Assembly (NCBI GenBank): GCA_017431845.1
Contig: JAFRKG010000028.1
Coordinates: forward strand, 1 to 43,506
Length of the DNA stretch: 43,506 bases
Direction: 5' to 3'
Source: Methanosphaera sp.
Lineage (GTDB): Archaea > Methanobacteriota > Methanobacteria > Methanobacteriales > Methanobacteriaceae
Below the pieces are notes generated by a model. The model saw only the letters and a list, made by a program, of their open reading frames with translations, ran no database searches and was not told the DNA's origin. This document shows, one piece after another, positions 16,604 through 26,800 of the stretch. How positions within the stretch are numbered: the stretch's first letter is position 1; each line of letters begins with the position of its first letter. The translations under genes and the position numbers were made by a program.

Positions 16604-17086
16604 CTATAAACTTTTAAGTCTTAAATTCTTGATAGCAGTTTTTAAATCATTGTCTGCATCATCAAGTGCCTGTTTTGCTTCATCAAATGATATGTTGAAT
16701 GTTTCTGCAAGACTTTTAATGTCATCATCAGTGTATGAGTTGGTGTTAACATTTGAATGTTTAAGTATTTCCTCTGCTAATTCTTTTTTCAGGGTCATGT
16801 ATTCATCATGTGAAATTCCGTTGGCCTGAAGTTCCATGTCTCTGAGTGGGCATGGTTTTGAAGCTTTACAACACCAGATCAGGGAACCAAAGCATGTTGC
16901 AGCACCTACTCCAAGTTTTGTTTTTTTACCAAATTCTTCTTTAATGTTCACGAACTCTTGTGGACTAAGTCCTATTTCTGCTATTTTTGTATGAACAGGG
17001 CATGGTTTTACTGGTGGACAACAGAATGCAAGTCCTCTAGCATCTCCTCCTCTGCATACATGAGCTGGTGCATCATCCCATCCCAT
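16604..17086 (-). CDS. Methanogenesis marker 9 protein with C-terminal UBA-like domain
   Basis: The product is 160 aa. The first ~95 residues contain eight cysteines, including two copies of the aromatic-CC-x3-KPC motif (FCCPPVKPC and WCCKASKPC) and the GGDARGLAF lead-in, which is the described signature of the methanogenesis marker 9 domain found only in methanogens. The cysteines probably bind metal. The last ~40 residues (DDDIKSLAETFNISF, then ALDDADNDLKTAIKNL) look like a UBA domain of the kind seen in archaeal NAC, a feature I would not assume for all members. ATG 17086 follows GGAGTGAT. It lies just upstream of the precorrin-2 dehydrogenase and hemA genes on the same strand, which hints at a link to tetrapyrrole or F430 metabolism. 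The molecular function is unknown. Confidence 0.85.
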   Translation of the reverse strand: MGWDDAPAHVCRGGDARGLAFCCPPVKPCPVHTKIAEIGLSPQEFVNIKEEFGKKTKLGVGAATCFGSLIWCCKASKPCPLRDMELQANGISHDEYMTLKKELAEEILKHSNVNTNSYTDDDIKSLAETFNISFDEAKQALDDADNDLKTAIKNLRLKSL

Positions 17087-17303
17087 TTTTTATCACTCCT
17101 TATCTTATTTAAAAAAAATATTATTAAATTTAATTATTATTTTATTGTTTCTAAATTTTCGATATATAGAATACTTTTTATTTTATAAAATATAATAATT
17201 TTTGCCTAAAGATAATTCTTATAATAGAATTATGTTCTAGTAAATCATTAAAAATATTAAAAAAAGAGAATTGGGTGTTAGAATTAACATTAGTTAATCT
17301 TAA

Positions 17304-20300
17304 TTATTTTATTCTGGTCTTAGAGTATGCTTTTGGCTTACGTACACTGTATAAAAGATTACTCCATGTTGGCTTACTTGAACCCCAATAATTGTTTTCA
17401 ACACTGTTTTTTGAAGTATTTGTTGCAGTTATCGCATCACCAGCATGATATGCTGTGTTGTTGATAAAGTTTGTATGGGTAACTGTTAACTGGCCCATGT
17501 TAGCTATTGCTCCTCCACCAAGATTACTTGCATTCACATAGTTTTTAGCAAATTCTGAGTTTTTAATCACTATCCTTGAGTATGTGTATATTGCTCCGGC
17601 CAATGCCAGTTTCTTAGCTTTAATAGTGTTACTGTTGAATTTTGTTTTTGTTATATTAATCTGTCCATCATAAGCATATAATGCTCCACCATACGCATTA
17701 TCAGTGTCTGTTAACTTGTTATTGTTGATTTGTGAGTCGTTGATGTTTATATTTGCCTTGTATGTGTATATTGCTCCGCCATAAGTGTTCTTTGCACTCA
17801 CGGTATTTGATGATATTCTTGAATTCTTAATGTCCATTGCAGCAGTTTCAATGTATACTGCGCTTCCTCCGGCAGTGTTTGTTGCTTGTATATTGTTTGA
17901 GGTTATTGTTGTTTTTATCATGGATATTCCACTGTTTAATGATCCTATGATACCTCCTATTGCATAGTCTGTTGCAGTGACCTTGTTGCCTGTGAATTTA
18001 GTGTTTTCTATTACAATTGCACTGGCTATGCTACGGATTACTCCTCCTGTTATGTATTTTCCTTTTGCTATGTTCTGGGTGAATGTTGTCTGGTTGATGA
18101 TTATGTCACATGAATCGGAGTATATTGCTGATGCTCCTGTTGAGTTTTTACCTGTAACTTTGTTATTTATGAATTTACAGTTGGTTATGTAGGTTGTGTT
18201 GTCGTAGCATCTTATTGCTCCTCCCTGGCTGTTGGTGCTGGTTACCTTGTTGTTATTGAATTCCGTGTTTGTAACATTTAGTATTCCATTAGTATATATT
18301 GCCCCACCAGAGAATGCTCCACTAGCAGTGTTGTTTGCAAATCTTGAATTTATGATGTTTAATTTACCTGATGTTACGATTGCAGGTGCACTAAATTGGT
18401 GCTTACTCATAGCATTCCTTATGGTTATTCCCCTCATTGTGAGAACTGCATTTTTCTTGGTGATATTAAATACTGGAACACCACTATTTTTACCATCAAT
18501 AAAAGTAACATACCTTCCACTACCAATAATATTCACAGACGTGTTAAGTTTTAATCCAGAAGCTGAATAAGTACCCGGAGCTAACTTAATCGTACCAAAC
18601 AATGAAATATGATTTAAAGCATACTTAATAGTCTTATACGGCTTAGCTTTACTTCCAAGGTTCGTGTCACTACCATTCGGACTAACATACACAGTCTTTT
18701 GATGAGTAACAGTTAAACTATCACTATATGAACTGGAATCATAAATTCCATTTTTAACATAATTGGCATAATATTTCACAATCTTACCATCATACTCCTT
18801 AGGAACAGTGTACCTGATAGTTGAAACACCATTAACTACCTTAGCACTTCCAATATACTTATTGTTAATATAATACTTAATTCGGCCCTTATTCACATTA
18901 TATCTTTCATCATCAACTACGCTGAGCGTAATCTTTGACTTGGAACCCACCATAGCAAACATTTCACTACCAGTAATAGTAGTTTCATACCTTGTCACTG
19001 TCATGGTATTAGTATTGGAACTTGGCTTATAAATCTTTGAACCACTATAAACTGCCTTTATCCTATAATTCTTAGCAGAGTATGATTTTAAAGCATACCT
19101 TGCCGTTGCAATACCATTCTTAACTTTAACAGTTTTCATCAGTTTACTATTCAGGTAGAATTTCACACTTCCATCCGTTGCATAGTTCTGGTTCTGGTCT
19201 CTTACTATTGCAGTGAATGTTATGACAGAGTTAGGCTTTGCATCAATAGCATTAGCACTTACAGTAGTTTTTAGCTTGGTTACCTGGTATGTTCCTTTTC
19301 CTGTTGAAGAAGCATACTTCCAATCACCCTTATAAGTAGCATAAACATTTGTCTTATTTGATGTTCGATAGTTTGTGGTGTATGTGAATTTTGCAAAACC
19401 ATTAACAACTTTTGCCCTACCCAGTGTCTTTCCACTTTTCTTGAAGGTAACATTACCCTTTGTCACGTAATTATTGAATTGGTCAAGTACTGTGGCCGAG
19501 ATTACCACTGTTTTTGAAGGTTTGGTTGAAATATTTGGAACTTTAACACTTGTTTTTAGTTGTGTTAATTTAAGTTTAGAAGTATTTTTTGACCAAGATG
19601 TTGTGTTTGTTGCCAGTCCTATTGCACTAATATTGTATGTTTTATTGTATAATGATGATGGTAACGTGTAATATAATCTTGCAACTCCCCTGTTGTCTGT
19701 AATATTTGAGCCTATCACCTTATTTTTTAACTTAAATGTAACATTCATGTCACTTACTGATTTATTTAGTTCATTCTTAACAATAGCTTTAAATAAAGTT
19801 AACTTTCCTGCCTTTGATGTTATATTATTTAATGTTAATGTTGATTTTAATTTCTTTATAGTTAGTGTTGCATTTACGGTTGTCGGAGTGTACATGTAAC
19901 TTCCATTATAATGTGCTGTTAAAGTGTAAACTCCCGGAGTAAGGTTTGTGGTATAATTGTATTTTGCAACTCCATTGCTAAATTTTATTGCCGAAATGTT
20001 AGTATCATTGGCCTTTAGTATTATTACACCAAATGCGTCCTTATTTAATTTAACAGTTAACATGCTTGGCTTTGCATATTTAATGCTTCTATTGTTCATA
20101 ATCATGCTGGCATTAACTCTTCCTCCCTCAGGAGTTAAGGTTAGTGTAGCATTCACGGTTTTACCAGCATATTTCTCGTCACCCGAAAACACTAAGCTTA
20201 ATGTATATTCCTCTGATTTGTATGTTTTTGGTATGATGTAAGTGTATGTTACTACTCCTGCTTCATTTTGTAATTGTGGAGAAATTGTCTTACTGTTTAT

Positions 20301-20645
20301 TTTAAATACACTGCTTCCATTAGCATCTTCCGGTACCAGTGCAAGAAATGTTTTTTCCACGCCTGGATGAATTTCTGAATCACTTAAACGAATGTCCGGA
20401 TCTTCTAGTTGAATGCTGCTCTCAGTGGTTGCATTATCTTTTTTAACTATTCTTTCTTCAATGAGTTGTTTTTTCACGCTTTTTTCATTTGATTGTGAAC
20501 TTACTGTGTCTATGTTATCATTAGTTGCGTCTTTTTCTAGAGTCATGGTTTCATTTGTTGCGGAAACATTGCTGATTATTAAAAACAAAAACAGTATTGT
20601 CATGACTGTTAATACTATTTTCACTTTTTTGTTCCTAATCGTCAC
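17304..20645 (-). CDS. Adhesin-like surface protein 1: Ig-like repeats followed by a C-terminal beta-helix
   Basis: The product is 1113 aa. A signal peptide covers residues ~1-29 (hydrophobic VLTVMTILFLFLIISNVSA). Six Ig-like domains of roughly 90 residues follow (about 80-645), each with a xTGxxxxxVxVxF-type strand pattern. At YVSPNGSDTNLGSKAKPY (about residue 652) a right-handed beta-helix begins, with repeated NSRFANNTA-type turns and a final NYWGSSKPTWSNLLY cap. The short tail is basic (RKPKAYSKTRIK). The domain order is the reverse of its neighbours, and it lacks their shared C-terminal repeats. The annotated start is GTG only two bases after GGAGG, which is unusually close; an ACG or ATT a few codons on has better spacing. 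It is Asn/Thr/Ser-rich and no membrane anchor is seen. A surface adhesion role is inferred. Confidence 0.85.
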   Translation of the reverse strand: MTIRNKKVKIVLTVMTILFLFLIISNVSATNETMTLEKDATNDNIDTVSSQSNEKSVKKQLIEERIVKKDNATTESSIQLEDPDIRLSDSEIHPGVEKTFLALVPEDANGSSVFKINSKTISPQLQNEAGVVTYTYIIPKTYKSEEYTLSLVFSGDEKYAGKTVNATLTLTPEGGRVNASMIMNNRSIKYAKPSMLTVKLNKDAFGVIILKANDTNISAIKFSNGVAKYNYTTNLTPGVYTLTAHYNGSYMYTPTTVNATLTIKKLKSTLTLNNITSKAGKLTLFKAIVKNELNKSVSDMNVTFKLKNKVIGSNITDNRGVARLYYTLPSSLYNKTYNISAIGLATNTTSWSKNTSKLKLTQLKTSVKVPNISTKPSKTVVISATVLDQFNNYVTKGNVTFKKSGKTLGRAKVVNGFAKFTYTTNYRTSNKTNVYATYKGDWKYASSTGKGTYQVTKLKTTVSANAIDAKPNSVITFTAIVRDQNQNYATDGSVKFYLNSKLMKTVKVKNGIATARYALKSYSAKNYRIKAVYSGSKIYKPSSNTNTMTVTRYETTITGSEMFAMVGSKSKITLSVVDDERYNVNKGRIKYYINNKYIGSAKVVNGVSTIRYTVPKEYDGKIVKYYANYVKNGIYDSSSYSDSLTVTHQKTVYVSPNGSDTNLGSKAKPYKTIKYALNHISLFGTIKLAPGTYSASGLKLNTSVNIIGSGRYVTFIDGKNSGVPVFNITKKNAVLTMRGITIRNAMSKHQFSAPAIVTSGKLNIINSRFANNTASGAFSGGAIYTNGILNVTNTEFNNNKVTSTNSQGGAIRCYDNTTYITNCKFINNKVTGKNSTGASAIYSDSCDIIINQTTFTQNIAKGKYITGGVIRSIASAIVIENTKFTGNKVTATDYAIGGIIGSLNSGISMIKTTITSNNIQATNTAGGSAVYIETAAMDIKNSRISSNTVSAKNTYGGAIYTYKANININDSQINNNKLTDTDNAYGGALYAYDGQINITKTKFNSNTIKAKKLALAGAIYTYSRIVIKNSEFAKNYVNASNLGGGAIANMGQLTVTHTNFINNTAYHAGDAITATNTSKNSVENNYWGSSKPTWSNLLYSVRKPKAYSKTRIK

Positions 20646-20880
20646 TACCTCCTATGCTTGTAATTTGTTAACATAGAACAAGTTTGTCTGTTGTAAACTT
20701 ATCTATTATGATTTATATTCTTTCAACTAATGTATATAATTTTAACGGTCTTTGTTGATAAATTAGAAATAAACAAGTTAATTTGTAATAATAATCAGTA
20801 TTAAATGAAAAATATACTAGGAAAGTCAATTTTCTCAAAAAAATAGATTAAAGGAGAGGATGGTCAAAAAAAAGTTGGAT
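20646..20880. other. Gap between adhesin genes 1 and 2
   Basis: AT-rich sequence containing the promoter of the first adhesin gene and the 3' end of the second. AGGAGG at 20650-20660 (minus strand) is the first gene's ribosome-binding site. No gene or clear hairpin was seen. Confidence 0.4.
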
Positions 20881-23800
20881 TTAAACAATTTTCACAGATT
20901 TTTTAACACCAGAATTTCTTTCATAGAACCGATTGCCCCCGAAATTCACAAGAACACTATTCTTACCCTTCACGGCATTCACGGTAACGGTATACACACC
21001 ATACTTATCAGTCTTCGCATACTTCTTAATCTTATTAACCGTTACCAGAACATTACTATTACGGATTGCCTTACCATCAACAGTAACAAATTTACCAGTA
21101 ACTTTAACCATCTTCATACCAGAGACCTGCTTAACAGAAGCAATACTTAACCTGGTCTTTTGTTTCACTACCTTAAAAGTAACCTTCTTAGTAACCTTAT
21201 TATAATTTTTGTTTCCAGGATAACTTACACTAATATTATTAGTTCCTAATTTGCTGGTAGTTAAGCTATGATTATATGTTCCATTATTATTAGTTTTAGA
21301 TCTGATAATTTTACCATTAATATTTATGGTTATCACCGTGTTTTTTATTATTTTACCGTTTTTATCTGTTAATAATCCTTTAACGTAAACTTTGGAACCA
21401 TAACCCACCTTGCTCGTCCTGTTTACTGTGATTTTCAGGCTTTGTTTTATTACCCTGAATGTTGTTTTCAGGGTAATCTTATTATAGTTTCTATTTCCTG
21501 CATGACTCATTGTAAGATTATTGACGCCAACTTTTCGTGTGGTGTGCTTGTATGTGAATATTCCCTTAGTATTGACTTTTATTGTCACTGTTTTACCGTT
21601 TATGTTAAGTTTTAGTTTACTGTTTCCCAGTATTTTACCGTTTTTGTCTTTGAATGTTCCCTTAATTGTTACTTTTTCACCATACGCTTTTGTTATTATT
21701 TTGTTTATGGTTATTTTAAGGCCTAATTTGCTTACAGTGAATGTTTTCTTAAGTGTTGTACCCTGGTAGTTACTGTTTCCGTTGTATGTTGTTGTGATGT
21801 TGTTGGTTCCTACTTTGTTTGTCTGGTACTTATAGGTGAATATACCATTATTATCTGTTTTAGTGGTAACTGTTTTACCGTTAATGTTTAGTTTGATGTT
21901 TTGGTTTGCTAATACTGTACCATCCTTGCTTATGAGTTTTCCAGTGATCGTTGTGTTACTTGTGTATGTGGATTTTATATTGTTTAATGTGATAGTGGTG
22001 TCTTGTTTGTTTACTGTGAATGTTGTCTGTGTATTGGCATTGTTGTAGTTATTATTGCCAGCAAATGTTACTGTCAGGTTGTTGGTTCCTACTTTGTTTG
22101 TTGTGTGTTTGTAGGAGTATGCTCCGTTTTCATCCGTTTTTATTGTGACTGTTTTATCATTAATTGAGATGTCCATGTTCTGGTTTGGTAGTGTTTTACC
22201 GTTTTTATCTTTGAGTGTTCCAGTGATTGTTACATTTTCAGTGTATTTTGTTGCCGGTATACTATTTATTGTTATTAGGGTGTCTTGTTTGTTTATGTTT
22301 ATGGTGGTTCTTGTTGTAGAGCTCGTGTATAAATTGTTTCCAGGATAAGTTACTGTTATACTGTTGGTTCCTGTGGTGTCAGCAGTGCTCGTGTATATGT
22401 ATTCTCCGTTGTTGTTTGTTTTTATGTTGTGCTTGTTGTTGTTTAGTGTTAGTGTGATGTCTGTGTTGCTTAGGGCTTTATTGTTTTCATCTGTGAGTTT
22501 TCCCGTGGTTGTGACTGTTTCTCCATATTTAACATTTTTAGTATTGATTGTGATTTTTGTGTCTAATTTGTTTACTGTGAATGTCACTGTATTACTGCTT
22601 GGGTTGTAGTTGGTGTTTCCATTGTATGTTATTGTGATGTTGTTGTTTCCTATCTTGTCTGCTGTTATGATGTATGTGTATTCTCCGTTGTTGTTGGTTT
22701 GTATTGTTGTATTTTCTTTGTTTGTTGTGATTGTTATGTTTGTGTTTGTTAGTGGGTTGTTGTTTTTGTCGAATAGTTTTCCTTTAATTGTTACTTGTTC
22801 TGAGTATCTTGTTTGTGGGGTGTTGTTTATTGTTAATATGGTGTCTTGCCTGTTTACCGTGAAAGCAAGGTTGTTGGTGCTGTTTATATAGTAAGTGTTT
22901 CCATTGTATGTTACTGTTATGTTGTTGGTTCCTACCGTGTCGGCAGTGCTTGTGAAAGTAAATTTGCCCGTCTTGTCCGTGCTGATAGGGGTTATCTTAT
23001 TGTTCTTATTGATTGTTAGGTTTGTACTGGTGAGTGGATTGTTGTCTTCATCTTTTAAGGAACCGGTTATGGTTAATGTGTCACCATATTTCACAGTACC
23101 TATGTGTATGATGCTTAAGACAGTATTTTTCTTATATGCTGTGAATGTTCCCACTTTTTCGGTGAATAAATACTTATCATCACCTTCGAATGTTATTGTA
23201 ACATTATTTATTCCTGCATGGCTTGTTTTGATTGATATGTTATATTGTCCATATTCATTGGTACGTGTACTGGTAGTGTAGTCACCTATTTTTATTAGAA
23301 GCACTTTACCTGGTAGTGCATTATTGTCCTCATCAGTTAATGTACCGGTTATTGTTGTATTTTCCATGATTTTCGTGTCTTTCGTGTTTAGTGTTATGTT
23401 TGTTTGTATCCTGTTTACTGTGAATGTCACTGTATTGCTGCTTGGGTTGTAGTTGTTGTTTCCATCAAATGTTGCATGTACTGTGTTTTCTCCACTTTTA
23501 TCTGCTGTGTGGGTGTATTGGATTTTTCCGGTATTGTCTGTTTTTAGGGTTATTGTTTCATTGTTAATGTTTATTTTTATTGTTTTGTCGGCTATTGCAG
23601 CTCCTTTTTTGTCGGTTAATGTTCCGGTTATTGTAATGTTTTTATCATATTGTATTGTTGGGGTAGTGTTTATTGTTAATGTGGTGTCTTGTTTGTTTAC
23701 TGTGAATATTGATTTATTTGAGCTATTTTCATAGTTGAGGTTTCCATTGTATGTTACTGTGATATTGTTTGTTCCCATCCTATCTGCTATTCTTGTGTAG

Positions 23801-26800
23801 GTGTATTCTCCGTTTGTACCTGTTTGTATTGTAATTTCTTCTTCGTTTAATGTTAATGTTATGTCTTTGTCGGCTAATGGATTGTTTTCTTCATCGCTTA
23901 GTCTTCCTGTGATTCTTATGTTTTCTCCGAATTTGGTGTTTTCTACATTTATTGTTATCTTGGTAGGTGCCCGTTTTATTGTGAATGTTGTTGTGTTACT
24001 AGTTGGATTGTAGTTGGTGTTTCCATCAAATATTACTTGAATCGTGTTTTCACCAATTGTATCTGTCTTGTATGCATAAGTGTATTCTCCATTTTCGTCT
24101 GTTGTAATGTTAGCTATGAACATATTGTTAGCATATAATTTTAATGTTTCATTTGGAACATTTCTTCCAAGCAAATTCATTAAGTTTCCCGTGATGATAA
24201 TTTCATCTTCAGAAGTGTTAGTAGTACTAATGGTTAATGTTGTGTCCTGTTTTATTGTAATGAATGAATCATTGAATCTAAGATTATTGTATGTGTCACC
24301 AGAATATGCTTCTATAGAATATTGGTTCACACCTGTTTTATTAACATGATGTGATAGTGTGAATTGACCATTTCTATCCGTTTGAACAATATAACTTTTT
24401 CCATCAATTTTAATGTATAATCTCAGATTTTTAATTGTATGAGTAATATTATCCTCATAATATACTTTTCCGGTTATTGTAGCATTTTCATCATACTTCT
24501 TATTCTCTATTTCAGTAATTTCCAGTGTCGGATTATGCTTTAGTAAAGTTAATGTAACATTAACATCTTCACCACTATAAGCAGGGGGACCCCTGTATCT
24601 GAGGATGTAATTATAAACTCCTGCAGATTCATTTAATAGGAATGTTACACTTCCATTGCATACTGGGGGTGCTTGTTTAATACGTGATTTTTCAATTAAC
24701 AGTAATGATCCTTCATTCAATGTCTTGTTATAAATGTTGTCTTCGATTGTAACAGTTGCAGTAATTCTTTGTTCTTCATCAACAAAGCATGTGACATTCC
24801 CTGCACTGATATTTATTGTAACAGGTTTTATGAGGGTAATATTTTCTGTAATAACAGTATCAGGAGTTTCAAGCATTACTGTTATATTGTACTCATATTT
24901 TTCAATATTTCTCTTTGCTATGCTTATATTATATAATCCGTTTTCATCAACATTTACCCGTATAATGTTTCCATTATCATCAGTGTAATATTCGTCATCA
25001 ATTTTGTATGTTAATATTCCTGGCGTGTTAAGATTTTTCACGTTTGTACTGATAGTATAATCTTCTGTCTGATTGATTGTTGAAGCAATACTTGGAGTGT
25101 CCTTAGTGTATACTTTAAGGCAAACTGCCGAATATTTATGGTTACTATTCTGGTACACATCATCCCAGTTTTCTCCATCAGTACTTGTAAATGACTGATT
25201 TTCCTTAGATAATGATTTATAAATACTGGTATCTTGTAAGGTGATTGAAGTATAATCTCCCTCATGAGCTTTTAATCTTAAATCTACCCTGAAAATGTCT
25301 CCTTCTCTGATTGGAACATACTTATCTAATTTAATTATCCGGTACCCTTCCTGTGTGAAAGTTCCCTTCTGTGAATAACAGAACCTGTCATTTACATAAA
25401 TATATGCCTCATAATCTGTATCCTTGTATATGAATGTTCCAACACCGGCTATGCTCTCATTTCTTGTAGCAGTGTAAATATTTCTCATCCAAGCTGATGG
25501 TGTTAATGTTTCAATTTTCGTGGATACTGTGTCATGCTGGTATATGTTAGTGTAATTTTCGTAGGATAGTACTGGGAATGCGTAACTAAATGCCTCCGGT
25601 AAATTTAAATTTACTCCACCAAGACTGGTATCATAATAGGATACGTACTGGTAACCGTCTTGACCAATTGATGTTCCCCAACTGTTCTTAATAATATAAG
25701 CACCACTTCCCTTCGGCTTGTCTGAACCAATAAAATTGTTGTAGAAATCATTCCATCCAACTATTGCAATGCCATGATTAGGATAGATTTCATCATTATT
25801 ATAAACACTTACTCTACTAGTATCACTATACATTATAGAAGATATTGCACCATACTTCAAAATTGCATCCTTAAGATTCTTATTGTCCTTACCTGTTGAA
25901 CTGTTTCTGTAAATGAAATAAACATCCTCCACTTTAAGATTACCTGTTGTTATAGGGGACATTATACTGTAATCATCATAAGGATCATCATTCTCATCTA
26001 CAGGACCATACCCTCCAATAAGGTATGATATTGGTGCTAACAAATTGTTACCACCATCAGGGAAGCCACTGACATCACCAATTACTGAATATTTTTTCAG
26101 CACGTTTTTCATATTGTTCTCTGAGAAATCATATTCCACACCATACGCCTTCTTGTATGAAGATTCTAAAGCAGCAAATGCACTGAAAGCCCAGCAGCTA
26201 CCACTATCTTTCTGGTCCTTTACACTGCTCTGGTATTGTAAAGTATTAGTTAATTCAAATTTTGTTCCAATACTCCTGTTTTCATAAGTATAATTATTGT
26301 TGCTACCCGAAACTAATGTTACACTGGTATTGTAATTGTTTCTAAGATTTAACAGTGAAACTTTAAGGGTGTTCTGGTAAATGGTATCATCCCCTACTGA
26401 ATAAGTAACATTATATGTTCCAGGAGTCCAGGATGAATTAAACTTATAGGTATATCTTGCAATACCATTAACGGGTGATACACTAGTAATGAGTTTGTCA
26501 TCAACATTGATATGAATCTTCTTAATATTAGGGTTACATCTGATTAAAAAGGTTACATTATCATTTATTTTAACATTAACATCATTCATGTGCATGAAAG
26601 GAACAATCTTATCATCTAATCCTAATTCTTCATCATCAATACGAACACTTACTCCACTAAGATTGCCTGTATATGTATTGGAAACATTGGATGTAATATT
26701 GGCAGTGTTTAATCCAAAACTTCCCTTATCACTATTAAAATAAACAGTTCTATTGAATAATTTTTCAGCAGTAACACTTGAATCAGTTAAATTTGATAAT

